From the NCBI RefSeq assembly GCF_018141665.1, contig NZ_CP067976.1, positions 558,001 to 622,000 of the forward strand: a stretch of DNA of 64,000 nt, in the 5' to 3' direction. Both the position numbers and the translations under genes were made by a program. Below are positions 43,907-54,052 of this stretch, in pieces; position 1 is the first letter of the stretch; every line of letters begins with the position of its first letter. The DNA comes from Wolbachia endosymbiont of Spodoptera picta. GTDB taxonomy: Bacteria; Pseudomonadota; Alphaproteobacteria; Rickettsiales; Anaplasmataceae. The notes below the pieces were generated by a model. That model saw nothing but the letters and a program-made list of their open reading frames with translations, was not told the DNA's origin and searched no databases.

Positions 43907-46668
43907 GCCGTAATCGCCGTTTCCTGATTTTGCTGTGTCACGTTTACTTCATCCAATTTATTTTCTATCTTGAATCCAATATCCTTGAAAAACCTATCCC
44001 ACATTCCATGCAAATGCTCTTCTACTTTAGGCCAGACATCATTTTTAAATGTCGTTCCATCATCAGAAAATAAATTACCTAAAAAAACTCCAATTTCTTC
44101 ATAACTTGATTGAAAATGTTGAAGAAATGTCTCTACTTCCTTATGAGTATCATGTGCCACACTCAATGCTTTCCCTTCTGTGCTATTATCTTTGTTTACA
44201 GTAGCTGACCATCCAATCACATTATAATTAAAACCAACTTTGAGAGAGTTCCAAATCCTCCACAAACCACTCTCATTATCTTTTGGTACATTATTTATTA
44301 TAAGATTTGCTAATCTATCTACTAGAGGAGACAATAAATCTTGACAAAAGTGTTTGATATTATTTTTTATTTTAATAATAGGAGTTTTTATGCACTTTTC
44401 TGCCAAGTAGTACTCAAGTTCCGCTTCTTCTAATAACTTCTTAATTGCTTCTTCATCAAAAGTTTCATGCTCGAATGCTTTCAGTAAAGCATCTTCTATT
44501 ATTGCAAATTTTATTTTTTCACGAGATTCTAGTTCTTCTCTATAATCATTTTTTGTTTTTTTATTTATCAACAATCCTTCTTTTTCTAATTCTAACTGTT
44601 TTAATGCTTTTAGAATTTCTTGGTTATTTTGCAAGTGCTTCTCTATTAATTTTGTACTTGGATGCTTTTCTCCTTTTCTCTTTCGCTCATCTTCTAAGTA
44701 CTTATTTAAATCCTCACTTTCTTCTATTACTTCTCTTAACGATATAGGTTGATCTAAGCATTCTGCAATTTTCACTCGGTGCACATTAATCCTCTGTACT
44801 AAATCCGGCTCCTTTTCCTCTAACAGCTTACATGAATTCTCTATACCCTTTGCTTGACTTTTAAACAAATCTTGCGTTTTACGTTTCGTTATTTCTAAAT
44901 ACATCTTTGCTATAAAATCATTCACTTCATCTAAAGCTTCTTTTAAACTTTTCTTGCTAGAAGGATGTTTTATCTTCTTTTCTAAACTTTGAAACTGATC
45001 TATTAAGCTAAGCATGACTAATCGATCTAACTCACTCTTTGCTTTTTTCATTACTGATTTTATTAGCTTTTGCTCAACTTCTTGATCATTATACTCGAAC
45101 TTAAAAAGATCCTCTGATTTCCTTTTTAAATCATCATTTATTGAGTTATTTCCCTCTTTATCATCATACATTTTTTCTAATTCTTGACGTACACTTTGAT
45201 ACCTTTCATGCCCTGCCTTTCTTAAATTCTCAATCTCTTTTTTAGCACTATTTAGGGCTGTTCCTGTTTCTTCATGATACTTCTCTTTATAAACATCAAT
45301 GATTGTCCTCTTAGCTATTTTCCCTTCTTCTTTAAGCCGTTCCCATTCTGCTTTAAATACAGGAAATTCACTATCTTCTAAGATATCTGGTACTTTTGCT
45401 CCTGCTTCTCTCAGATCTTTTATTATCATCTCTTTCTCATTTGGTAATTCCTTACCTTGACTTTCTAATTTCTGTTTCACTAAAGTATTTTTTAGCTCAT
45501 CCTCCAGTGAAAAATCTTCTCCCCGTCTATTTTGCTGAAACTTAATTGCTTGTATAAAAGCAACTTGATAAGCATTTTCTATTAAGTGAGTTGTCAACTT
45601 AGAATCTATGCTACTCACCACTTTCAGCCTGAATTCACTCAATAATTCCTTCAGTTTATCATGTGTAATATCTTTCTTTTTTAGCTTCATCAGCTCTTCC
45701 ATAGTTCTTGCGCATTCTTGAATCGAAGTTGCAAGCACATTCTTGATTTCACTATGTAAGGGCTTAAGACCATTTTTTAAATTGATGTTAGTTGACAATT
45801 TCAGTACGATATTGCGCTCTGAATCCCGCGTTACACTAAACCACTGATTATTTTCATTATCGCATAAATCTCTAAGTAATTGTTTAAATTGCGGTGGAAA
45901 CTTTATTTTCATATCATATGCAATGCTTGACTCAGAAACCTCCATTTCATGAAAAGATACCTCTATATTTTGGTGCTTATTAGAATACTGCCCCATAGTT
46001 ATTTTAAGAGCAGTAACTAAAGAGTGAGGTAAATCTCTATTTAAAAGATAAAAAGTAGCCAAAGCAACTGTTGCAGGAATAACTAAGGCTGTTAGCACAG
46101 CCACATTAACAAAAATTGCTATTGCAGCAAGAACGCCATATGCCAGTCTTTTTGGTACACTTGCCTCACTCTTTTGTGTCTTATCTTCTCCTACACCTTC
46201 TTGTGTCTTACTGTTTATTCTCAATCTATTGTATATGACCAATCCCAGCGCAGTAAAAGCAATATAAGGAAGCATTAAAACTGACAGAGCTAAATTTAAT
46301 ACTTTCTTCTCTGGACAAGCTCTGTTTATTTCCTTAAATATTTCACTTGACATATTATACCAGGAAGTAAAAAACTCAGAATTATAATCTTTATAATGAA
46401 ATATACTGAGTGGAACATTAAAAGCAGCTATTTGTTTAATTAACCAATCCTGCTTACTTACAGCATCAAAAAACTCTTCTTCCTCTTCTGAATTAGCAAG
46501 ACCTAAATCATTCCCTTCTTCTACATTAGAAACATCTTCCATAGCATCAAAAAACTCCTCTTCTTCTTCCGAAGTAACATCGGAAGTAGATTTTACTTCA
46601 CCTGAACCATCACTGTTGTTATTTAAATCAATAACTTCTCTATGACCATCTGCAACAACTTGATTCAT
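43903..46668 (-). CDS. Large coiled-coil membrane protein with tandem FFAT-like motifs; candidate host-ER effector
   Basis: I do not recognise a family for this 921-residue protein. The N-terminus is acidic and carries SEEEEEFFDA twice: EFFDAME at residues 38-44, an exact match to the FFAT consensus EFFDAxE, and EFFDAVS at 65-71. Hydrophobic segments follow near 122-147 and 173-208, each able to span a membrane. The remaining ~700 residues are charged and largely coiled-coil, without repeats. FFAT motifs bind the eukaryotic ER protein VAP, and Chlamydia IncV uses a pair of them. I infer a secreted protein that tethers the bacterial vacuole to host ER. GGTGGTG precedes the ATG. Confidence 0.85.
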   Translation of the reverse strand: MNQVVADGHREVIDLNNNSDGSGEVKSTSDVTSEEEEEFFDAMEDVSNVEEGNDLGLANSEEEEEFFDAVSKQDWLIKQIAAFNVPLSIFHYKDYNSEFFTSWYNMSSEIFKEINRACPEKKVLNLALSVLMLPYIAFTALGLVIYNRLRINSKTQEGVGEDKTQKSEASVPKRLAYGVLAAIAIFVNVAVLTALVIPATVALATFYLLNRDLPHSLVTALKITMGQYSNKHQNIEVSFHEMEVSESSIAYDMKIKFPPQFKQLLRDLCDNENNQWFSVTRDSERNIVLKLSTNINLKNGLKPLHSEIKNVLATSIQECARTMEELMKLKKKDITHDKLKELLSEFRLKVVSSIDSKLTTHLIENAYQVAFIQAIKFQQNRRGEDFSLEDELKNTLVKQKLESQGKELPNEKEMIIKDLREAGAKVPDILEDSEFPVFKAEWERLKEEGKIAKRTIIDVYKEKYHEETGTALNSAKKEIENLRKAGHERYQSVRQELEKMYDDKEGNNSINDDLKRKSEDLFKFEYNDQEVEQKLIKSVMKKAKSELDRLVMLSLIDQFQSLEKKIKHPSSKKSLKEALDEVNDFIAKMYLEITKRKTQDLFKSQAKGIENSCKLLEEKEPDLVQRINVHRVKIAECLDQPISLREVIEESEDLNKYLEDERKRKGEKHPSTKLIEKHLQNNQEILKALKQLELEKEGLLINKKTKNDYREELESREKIKFAIIEDALLKAFEHETFDEEAIKKLLEEAELEYYLAEKCIKTPIIKIKNNIKHFCQDLLSPLVDRLANLIINNVPKDNESGLWRIWNSLKVGFNYNVIGWSATVNKDNSTEGKALSVAHDTHKEVETFLQHFQSSYEEIGVFLGNLFSDDGTTFKNDVWPKVEEHLHGMWDRFFKDIGFKIENKLDEVNVTQQNQETAITA
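46456..46569 (-). other. Two FFAT-like motifs (acidic tract plus EFFDA) coding region
   Basis: Motif 1 with its acidic tract is encoded at 46569-46537, motif 2 at 46488-46456. Across the ten codons S-E-E-E-E-E-F-F-D-A the two copies differ at three synonymous sites and no nonsynonymous site. This argues for selection on the peptide rather than a very recent copy. Confidence 0.7.
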
Positions 46669-46694
46669 ATCACCACCCTACTTAAAGTAATTTA

Positions 46695-46724
46695 AGTATA
46701 GCATAAACATTACTAACTTTGCAA
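46695..46724 (-). promoter_or_regulatory. Candidate promoter of the FFAT-motif gene
   Basis: On the minus strand TTGCAA (46724-46719) and TATACT (46700-46695) are spaced 18 bp and lie partly inside the 3' end of ileS, so the gene can be expressed apart from ileS. Confidence 0.45.
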
Positions 46725-49700
46725 CTTTATTAACTTAATACCAACTGTCAAACCTTGGTATTCCTTAGAATAGAAATCGGCCTCGATCTCTTTATTAGTG
46801 TCCAAAGATAAGGCAAGGGTCTGCTCTTTTATATACTCATCCCACCTGTTTATTGCCTCTTTAACTTTCTCATCTTCTGCTTTGATTATTACTCTGATTC
46901 TATCTGATATATAAAAATCAGCCTGTTTTCTAGTTTCTTGAATAAGCCTCACAATATCTCTTGCCAGCCCTTCTAGAATTAGTTCATTATTTAATTCAGT
47001 ATTTAGAATAACAACTCCTTTGTTATTATCAAACACAGCAGAATATTCACTGTTTGCTTTTAATAATAGTTCATATTCACCTTTTTCCATAGTATAGCTC
47101 TCTGTTTCATCCCCCAGAAATATTTGCTCATTCTCAACTTGCTTCCACTTTCCTTCCTTAACGTATTGAACTAGTTTCTTGATTTTGTCTGGAACTTTTC
47201 TTCCAAGCACAGGAAAATTTAATTTTAACTCTAGTGATGCAACCTCTTTCAATTCACTTACTATTTCTAGTTCTTTTACATTCACCTCATCTCTTACCAT
47301 CTCTTGATATTCATCTTCAAGAAAATTGCAGGAAGACTTATGATAAATAGTCATGCTACCAAGTGGCTGCCTTATACGTATGTTAAACATGTTTCTAATA
47401 GAGAGTGCAGCATTACATATTTCCCTTACCAAATCCATATTGGCAATGAGTTCACTATTATATCTATCTAATTGTGGAAAATCAGCCAAATGAACAGATG
47501 TTTCTTTATACTTCAGCCCCTGCCATATAGTCTCTGTTATAAGTGGCAACAAAGGAGCTGCAGCCCGTAGTATGTAATAAAAAACTGTGTACAGAACATT
47601 ATAAGCGTCGGTTTTATCTTGATCTAAGTCACTTTTCCAAAAACGCTCGCGACTGCGACGAATATACCAATTATTTAGCACTTCAAAAAAATCTGTCAAG
47701 ATTTTGCAAGCTTCCTGAGAGTTATAGTTGTTCATAGAAGCTCGCATACCTTCCACAGCTTCAAAACATTTTGAAATCATGTAGCAATCAATAGTATTCT
47801 GATAATCCCTACAAATCTCAGCTTTAATTCCATCTGCATTTGCATACATAGTAAAAAAGTGATAACTGTTCCAAATAGGTTTTATTACGTTTTTCAGAAC
47901 ATCACGCACTAAATTTCCTTCTTTGTCGAGTAGTAAATTACCACCGCAGACAATGGAACCAGACAGCATAAGAAAACGCAGCGCATCAGAACCATATTTG
48001 TCAAACACTTCCATTGGGTCCGCATAATTATTCAGACGTTTGGATAATTTCTGCCCTTTCACATCAAGAACCACACCGTGGCATATGCAGTTCTTAAATG
48101 GCTCACTGTCAAATAAAGCAGTGGAAAGCACAAAAAGCGTATAGAACCATCCTCTTGTTTGTGCTATATATTCAGTGATAAAATCCGCAGGGAAATTTTT
48201 CTCGAACCATTCTTTATTTTCAAACGGATAGTGAACTTGCGCGAACGGCATCGAGCCAGACTCAAACCAACAATCAAACACATCAGGCACACGACGCATA
48301 ACTGATTTTCCTGTTGGATCATCAGGATTTGGTCTCGTCAAAGTATCGATAAACGGTCTGTGCAAGTCATCTATCTTAACATTAAAGTCTCGCTCTAGTT
48401 CTGCTATTGAGCCATACACATCCACTCTTGGATATTTTGCATCGTCTGATTTCCACACAGGAATTGGAGTACCCCAGAATCGATTGCGTGAAATAGACCA
48501 GTCGTGCGCTCCTTCAAGCCATTTTCCAAATTGACCATCTCTTATATGATTTGGCATCCAATTAACTCTCTTATTTAGCTCTGTCATTCTTCCCTTAAAT
48601 TTTGTCACAGCAACATACCAAGAAGGCATAGTGCGGTAGATTAAAGGAGTGTCAGTTCTCCAGCAGTGTGGATAATTGTGAATATATTGCTCAGTTTTAA
48701 ACCAGCTCCCCTGCCTTTTTAATTTCTTGATTACTGTATCATTGGCATCAAAAACATGAACTCCTGCCAAATCTGAAACTTCAGTAGTAAATTTTCCAGC
48801 GTTATCAACTGGACAAACAGCTCGAATATCATGGCTTTGGCAAAGGTAAAAATCTTCTTCACCAAATCCAGGAGCAGTATGCACAACACCAGTACCATCT
48901 TCTGCTGTAACATAATCGGCAATGAAAACACGGAACGCATTCTTTGTATCTTTAAAGTAATCAAACAGTGGTCTATAAGGAAGACCTGCAAGATCACTTG
49001 CTTTAAGTTTTATATTACAGTTTTCATATTGAATATTGCTTTGTTCACAGTGGCTGACAAATTTCTCTAAATAACTTTCAGCAAAGATGCAAACTTCACC
49101 ATTTACTAACACCATACAATACTCAATATCCTCCCCTACTGCCAGTGCGAGGTTGCTTGGCAACGTCCAAGGGGTTGTAGTCCAAGCAAGCAACTTACAT
49201 TTTTGTTTAAATTGCTTTGGGTTTTCTAAAAGTTCAAACGCAACAGTTATAGCCTTGCTAGCTTTTTCTCTATAAGCATTATCTAGTCTTGTTTCAAAAT
49301 TAGAGAGTGGAGTTTCGCACGCCCAGCTATAGGGAACAACGCGTATTGATTCATACACCAGACCTTTATCATAAAGCTGCTTAAATGCCCACATGACCGA
49401 CTCCATGAATGACTTATCCATAGTCTTATAGTCATTGTGAAAATCTACCCATCTTGCTTGTCTATTTACATATTTCTCCCATTCTGATGAAAATTTCATC
49501 ACAGAAGTACGGCAATGATTATTGAATTTTTCAATGCCAAACTTCTCTATCTCAGTTCTACCAGATATTCCAAGTTCCTTTTCTGCACCCATCTCAGCTG
49601 GTAAGCCATGGCAATCCCAACCAAATCTACGTTCAACCCTTTTTTGCAGCATAGTTTGATATCTTGCAAATGCATCTTTTATAAAACCAGTAAGCAAGTG

Positions 49701-49883
49701 TCCGTAATGCGGAAGTCCATTTGCAAACGGAGGCCCATCATAAAATACAAAACAATGACCCTTGGAACGTTTCTTGACTGACTGCTCAAAAATTTTATTT
49801 TCCTGCCAAAATTTTATGATTTCCTTTTCTAGCAATGAAAAATCAGGACTGCTGCTTGTATCAGGATAATACTTCATATTCAT
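46713..49883 (-). CDS. ileS: Isoleucyl-tRNA synthetase (eukaryotic-like type)
   Basis: The class I enzyme charges tRNA-Ile. The 1056-residue protein has GPPFANGLPHYGHLLTG (HIGH-type), the editing domain and the KMSKS-type motif KLSKRLNNY, as in the eukaryotic-like bacterial IleRS group, which is often mupirocin-resistant. It lacks the C-terminal Zn finger of the classical bacterial type as far as I can see. ATG 49877 is an alternative start two codons in. Confidence 0.96.
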   Translation of the reverse strand: MNMKYYPDTSSSPDFSLLEKEIIKFWQENKIFEQSVKKRSKGHCFVFYDGPPFANGLPHYGHLLTGFIKDAFARYQTMLQKRVERRFGWDCHGLPAEMGAEKELGISGRTEIEKFGIEKFNNHCRTSVMKFSSEWEKYVNRQARWVDFHNDYKTMDKSFMESVMWAFKQLYDKGLVYESIRVVPYSWACETPLSNFETRLDNAYREKASKAITVAFELLENPKQFKQKCKLLAWTTTPWTLPSNLALAVGEDIEYCMVLVNGEVCIFAESYLEKFVSHCEQSNIQYENCNIKLKASDLAGLPYRPLFDYFKDTKNAFRVFIADYVTAEDGTGVVHTAPGFGEEDFYLCQSHDIRAVCPVDNAGKFTTEVSDLAGVHVFDANDTVIKKLKRQGSWFKTEQYIHNYPHCWRTDTPLIYRTMPSWYVAVTKFKGRMTELNKRVNWMPNHIRDGQFGKWLEGAHDWSISRNRFWGTPIPVWKSDDAKYPRVDVYGSIAELERDFNVKIDDLHRPFIDTLTRPNPDDPTGKSVMRRVPDVFDCWFESGSMPFAQVHYPFENKEWFEKNFPADFITEYIAQTRGWFYTLFVLSTALFDSEPFKNCICHGVVLDVKGQKLSKRLNNYADPMEVFDKYGSDALRFLMLSGSIVCGGNLLLDKEGNLVRDVLKNVIKPIWNSYHFFTMYANADGIKAEICRDYQNTIDCYMISKCFEAVEGMRASMNNYNSQEACKILTDFFEVLNNWYIRRSRERFWKSDLDQDKTDAYNVLYTVFYYILRAAAPLLPLITETIWQGLKYKETSVHLADFPQLDRYNSELIANMDLVREICNAALSIRNMFNIRIRQPLGSMTIYHKSSCNFLEDEYQEMVRDEVNVKELEIVSELKEVASLELKLNFPVLGRKVPDKIKKLVQYVKEGKWKQVENEQIFLGDETESYTMEKGEYELLLKANSEYSAVFDNNKGVVILNTELNNELILEGLARDIVRLIQETRKQADFYISDRIRVIIKAEDEKVKEAINRWDEYIKEQTLALSLDTNKEIEADFYSKEYQGLTVGIKLIKLQS

Positions 49884-49967
49884 TTTAACTGGATAAAATC
49901 AAAGAATATAGAGCTTTCTGGAAAATTACAAATTCAAAAACTCTGTTTCTATAAACATAGATAGGTA

Positions 49968-49995
49968 TTGACATCATTATACAACATATTAATTC
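49968..49995 (+). promoter_or_regulatory. Candidate promoter of the 77-aa ORF
   Basis: TTGACA (49968-49973) is followed after 16 bp by TAATTC (49990-49995), 26 bp before ATG 50022. Confidence 0.35.
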
Positions 49996-50021
49996 ATTAG
50001 ACTTATTTATTGAGGTTGAAG

Positions 50022-50255
50022 ATGAATAAAGACAATAGAAGTTGGCCTTATCATAAATTTCATGATGCTAACAAAAATAATAGTAAAAGTAGCTTTATTT
50101 GGAAATCGCTTTCTTATGAATACAACAATTCTGGAGAGATTGAGAGAATACGCTATCAGTGGGAAAAGAAAAAAAATCCCGCGAATCTATTATATCAAGT
50201 CTCATATGATTGCGTAACAGAGAGCTGTAGTCCTTTAAGGATTAAATCTAGATAG
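50022..50255 (+). CDS. Small hypothetical protein, 77 aa
   Basis: I chose ATG 50022 since GAGG lies 6 bp upstream. The product is hydrophilic, rich in Asn, Lys and aromatic residues (SWPYHKFHDANKNN), with two Cys near the end. There is no family match. It has its own candidate promoter and stands between divergent ileS and convergent miaB. Confidence 0.6.
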   Translation: MNKDNRSWPYHKFHDANKNNSKSSFIWKSLSYEYNNSGEIERIRYQWEKKKNPANLLYQVSYDCVTESCSPLRIKSR

Positions 50256-50318
50256 CTTATAAACTTATAAAACACACAAAGTACTTCTACATGAGACCAT
50301 GGGAGCACTTTTCTCTAA

Positions 50319-51635
50319 TTAGGCAGCGCATCCCAACAAACTATTTTGCCGAGCTTCCAATATCCTTACATTTACTATTTTATCTTTGTATTTATCGTCA
50401 GGATCATCAACGCATACTGATTGCATGTATGGGCTTTTACCAATAATTTGATTTTGGTGTTTACCTTTTTTATCACTGAATAGAACAGGAATAGTTTTTC
50501 CTATCATACTCTGATTAAATTCAAGTTGTTGCTTGCTAATTAATTCCTGTAACCGAAGAAGACGCTCTGTTTTAACCTCTTCTGGTACTTGATCTTTTCT
50601 TTCCGCCCCTGGCGTTCCTGGCCTTGGGCTATATTTAAAACTATAAGCCTGAGCGTACTTTACTTTTTCTACTAACTTCATAGTTTCCTCAAAATCTTTT
50701 TCAGTTTCTCCAGGAAAACCAACAATAAAATCAGAAGAAAATTCGATTTCAGGTTTCAATTTGCGAAATCTGTCTATTATTTCCAAATACTCCTCTGCAG
50801 TGTGTTTCCTGTTCATTGCATGCAATATTTTATTCGAACCTGACTGCACAGGTAGGTGAACAAACGGCATGAGTTTTGGCTCTTCCGCATGCACCAAGTA
50901 GAGAGATTCGTGCATATCTCTTGGATGAGAAGTTGTGTAGCGGATTCTTTCTAGGTTTTCAATTTTAGCAATGTGACTAATTAATTTTCCTAAATCCCAG
51001 ACCTCTTCTTCGCACTCTCCATGATAAGCATTAACATTTTGACCGAGCAAATTGATTTCCCTTGCCCCATTTGCAACTAACTTCAATATTTCACGGAATA
51101 TTTCATTTACTGGTCGTGAATACTCAGCCCCGCGAGTGTAAGGCACCACACAAAACGTACAAAATTTATCACAACCTTCTTGTATGGCAAGAAACGCAGA
51201 AGACCCCTGGCTATTGCCATAACATTCATCCGGCAATTTATCAAACTTTGCAACTTCAAGAAAGTCAGTATTTATTATATGACCTTTACTTCTACTTGCT
51301 TTGACTATCAATTCCGGTAAAGCAGCGATACTCTGTGGACCAACAACAATATCAACAAAAGGAGCTCTTTTGAATACCTCTTCCCCTTCTGCTTGCGCTA
51401 CACATCCAGCCACTACTATGGTCCTTTCTTTTCTTGACGAATGAATTCTTCCAAGCTCTGAATAAAGCTTTTCTGCTGCCTTTTCTCTAATATGACAAGT
51501 ATTCAATATCACCAAATCAGCTTGTTCTACATCACTAACAACGTTGAATCCTAGAGGCTTAACTATATTCTCCATTAAAATGGAGTCATAAACGTTCATC
51601 TGACAGCCGTAAGTTTTAATGTATAGGCCTTTCAT
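50319..51635 (-). CDS. miaB: tRNA-2-methylthio-N6-dimethylallyladenosine synthase
   Basis: MiaB adds the methylthio group to i6A37 of tRNAs. The 438-residue protein has the UPF0004 cluster Cys (C11, C47, C78), the radical-SAM motif CDKFCTFC (C155, C159, C162) and a C-terminal TRAM domain. The length is normal. Confidence 0.96.
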   Translation of the reverse strand: MKGLYIKTYGCQMNVYDSILMENIVKPLGFNVVSDVEQADLVILNTCHIREKAAEKLYSELGRIHSSRKERTIVVAGCVAQAEGEEVFKRAPFVDIVVGPQSIAALPELIVKASRSKGHIINTDFLEVAKFDKLPDECYGNSQGSSAFLAIQEGCDKFCTFCVVPYTRGAEYSRPVNEIFREILKLVANGAREINLLGQNVNAYHGECEEEVWDLGKLISHIAKIENLERIRYTTSHPRDMHESLYLVHAEEPKLMPFVHLPVQSGSNKILHAMNRKHTAEEYLEIIDRFRKLKPEIEFSSDFIVGFPGETEKDFEETMKLVEKVKYAQAYSFKYSPRPGTPGAERKDQVPEEVKTERLLRLQELISKQQLEFNQSMIGKTIPVLFSDKKGKHQNQIIGKSPYMQSVCVDDPDDKYKDKIVNVRILEARQNSLLGCAA

Positions 51636-52294
51636 ATTTAAAATTCTTCACACAAATTCTAGCAAATTATACGAAAAACTGAATTCTAGTACAACAGCCA
51701 ATAAAGATTGCTTGACAAACCTTCTCGCTTTCCTTACCCTAACAGTAGAGGTATTTTAAGAGCTCAAAAATCTATCTCCGTCTGCAGGCTTTTCAGTCAA
51801 TTTCTCAATAAAAAGTGTAGCGTATCTTCTTCAGTGTATACTGTAGTATGTGCGCTGTATTTTTTTTCTAATCTTTCAGGGGGATTTTATGTCCAGAATT
51901 CCAGATACTTGACCTTTATTCTTAAGCTAAAAACCGATTGGTACCTATGGTTTTTATAAAGAAAGTGCAAAAAATACTTTAAAGAATATGAAATAAAGGT
52001 AGAAAAGGTTTGAGTAACCAAAAACTGTTTCCAGGCATAAATTTGCGATGCATACTTAAAAAGTAATTACATTAATATAATGTTCACACTTATATGCCAA
52101 TATAGATATAATACTAATTAAAGAGCATGTTATGCAAGAAGAAGTATTAGATTTTACAGATGCTCTTTGTCAAAATAAATGTGATTCCTTTCGAGTGACA
52201 CTCTCTTATATCCTTCTTTAGGTTATACAGAAGTCTAACACAATTATAGAACAAGCTTAAAAGTTCTGGTAAAGTAGTTTTATTTATAAAGAGC
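51636..52294 (+). other. Long intergenic region without a clear gene
   Basis: A TTGACA lies at 51712-51717 but its -10 (TACCCT) is weak. The dispersed MSRIPDT-type repeat is at 51876-51955. A 9-bp inverted pair AAAGAGCAT (52120-52128) and ATGCTCTTT (52160-52168) flanks the start of a 29-codon ORF that I do not trust. A small RNA cannot be excluded; none was recognised. Confidence 0.5.
51876..51955 (+). repeat. Dispersed ~77-bp repeat with MSRIPDT micro-ORF, copy 1
   Basis: GGGGG is followed by ATG at 51889 and a 7-codon ORF ending TGA at 51910-51912, then CTTAAG and CCTATGGTTTTT. The copy at 31948-32024 (other strand) encodes the same seven residues with two synonymous changes. Confidence 0.55.
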
Positions 52295-54034
52295 ATGCTA
52301 CTTGATATTGAAAAACGCAGCATAACAAATGCACTGTGGAAGTTACAAGAAGCAGATCAAAGGGAGATTTTTACTCTTATACAGAGATTTGAGTTGCCAG
52401 AAATATTAGCAAGAATATTAGTTGTTCGTGGTGTTAACATAGAAAATGCACATGACTTCTTACACCCACTAATCAGATCGCTATTACCAGATCCCTTTCA
52501 CCTCCTTGATATGGATAAAGCTGTTTCTCACATAATAAAAGCAATAAACAATAATGAGAATATTGCAATATTTGGTGATTACGATGTTGATGGTGCAACG
52601 TCATCAGCATTGATTAATAGATACCTAAGAGCGATTGGGACACACTCTATAATCTATATTCCAGATCGTGTTGATGAGGGCTATGGATTGAACACAGATG
52701 CTTTATTACAACTTAAAAAGAATGGTATTGATTTATGTATTTCTGTTGATTGCGGTACGCTTGCATATCAACCAATAGAAGAGGCAAGGGTTTTTGGACT
52801 TGATATTATAGTTATCGATCATCACCTTGGTATAGAAAAATTACCAAGTGCTGTAGCAGTTGTTAATCCCAACCGCCTTGATGAGAGCTCTCCTTATAAT
52901 AACTTAGCAGCAGTTGGAGTGTCATTTCTGCTAATTGTTGCTCTTAACAGAAGCCTACGTGAGCAAGGATTTTTTACCAACAAAAAAGAACCAGATTTAT
53001 TTGATCTACTGGATTTGGTTGCTCTTGGAACTGTTTGCGATGTTATGCAGATTACAGGCCTAAATAGGGCTTTTGTTTTACAAGGATTAAAAGTTATGTC
53101 AGCAAGAAAAAATGTTGGCTTACGTGTTTTGTTTGACGCTTTGGGAATCCTTGAAAAACCAAGTGTTTCACGATTAGGGTTTAGTATTGGGCCATGTATA
53201 AATGCCGGAGGAAGAATTGGAGAAGCATCGCTCGGTGCAAGGTTGCTTTCCACTGATGATGAAGAAAAGGCGCATTCAATCGCGCTAAAACTAATAGATT
53301 TGAATAATGCAAGAAAAATGCTAGAAAATGAGGCTATTTTGGAAGCTACAACACAAGCGGAAAATTTTGCCCACTTAGGTGTAAATTTTATAATGGTAAG
53401 TGGTAATTGGCACCAGGGAATAATTGGTATCATTGCATCAAGACTAAAAGAGCAGTTTCACTTACCAACGATAGTGATATCTTTAAACAATGGAATAGGA
53501 AAAGCAAGCTGTAGGTCAATTTCTGGAGTAGATATTGGTGCTGCGGTTCTTTCTGCAAAATTTACCAACCTAATCATTGAAGGTGGTGGTCACAGTATGG
53601 CAGCAGGATTTTCGATTGAAGAAGATAAAATAAGTGATCTACATGATTTTTTTACTGAAAGATTTGCAAACTCTACAAATGACAAAATCATAAAAGCCGA
53701 TGGCATAGTAACAGCTAAAGCAATAAACTTATCCCTTTGGAATCAATTGCAACGCTTAGAGCCATTTGGTGTTGGCAATCCTGAACCGAGATTCATCATT
53801 CAAGGAGCAAAGATAAGAAAGCCGGAAGTTATAGGAGTTGACCATATAAAATGTTTTATTGCTGACGATAATGTTATGGTCAAAGCTATTGCGTTTCGCT
53901 GTGCAAATACTGAGCTTGGCTCTGCTATTATGCAGGGTAATGTTAAAGCCATTTTGGGTAAAATCTCTATGAATTACTGGAATGGCAATGAATTTATACA
54001 ATTTATGATAGAAGATGTCTTAACCATTAGTTAA
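52295..54034 (+). CDS. recJ: Single-stranded-DNA-specific exonuclease RecJ
   Basis: RecJ degrades 5'-ended single strands in recombination and mismatch repair. The 579-residue protein has the DHH phosphoesterase motifs GDYDVDG (D95, D97, D99) and DHH at 175-177, the GGGHSMAAG motif of DHHA1 and the C-terminal OB domain (LEPFGVGNPEPRF region). The length is normal. It is convergent with nuoD. Confidence 0.96.
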   Translation: MLLDIEKRSITNALWKLQEADQREIFTLIQRFELPEILARILVVRGVNIENAHDFLHPLIRSLLPDPFHLLDMDKAVSHIIKAINNNENIAIFGDYDVDGATSSALINRYLRAIGTHSIIYIPDRVDEGYGLNTDALLQLKKNGIDLCISVDCGTLAYQPIEEARVFGLDIIVIDHHLGIEKLPSAVAVVNPNRLDESSPYNNLAAVGVSFLLIVALNRSLREQGFFTNKKEPDLFDLLDLVALGTVCDVMQITGLNRAFVLQGLKVMSARKNVGLRVLFDALGILEKPSVSRLGFSIGPCINAGGRIGEASLGARLLSTDDEEKAHSIALKLIDLNNARKMLENEAILEATTQAENFAHLGVNFIMVSGNWHQGIIGIIASRLKEQFHLPTIVISLNNGIGKASCRSISGVDIGAAVLSAKFTNLIIEGGGHSMAAGFSIEEDKISDLHDFFTERFANSTNDKIIKADGIVTAKAINLSLWNQLQRLEPFGVGNPEPRFIIQGAKIRKPEVIGVDHIKCFIADDNVMVKAIAFRCANTELGSAIMQGNVKAILGKISMNYWNGNEFIQFMIEDVLTIS

Positions 54035-54052
54035 GTTACTATTTTACAATAA

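Noticed and set aside
51708..51959. Plus-strand 83-codon ORF upstream of recJ
   Set aside because: It has no ribosome site, an irregular composition, and crosses the dispersed repeat in a frame that is not conserved.
52133..52225. 29-codon ORF starting MQEEVLDFTDALC before recJ
   Set aside because: It is short, with no clear ribosome site; the local inverted repeat explains part of it.
52894..53433. Minus-strand 179-codon ORF inside recJ
   Set aside because: It is antisense to conserved RecJ motifs and resembles no protein.
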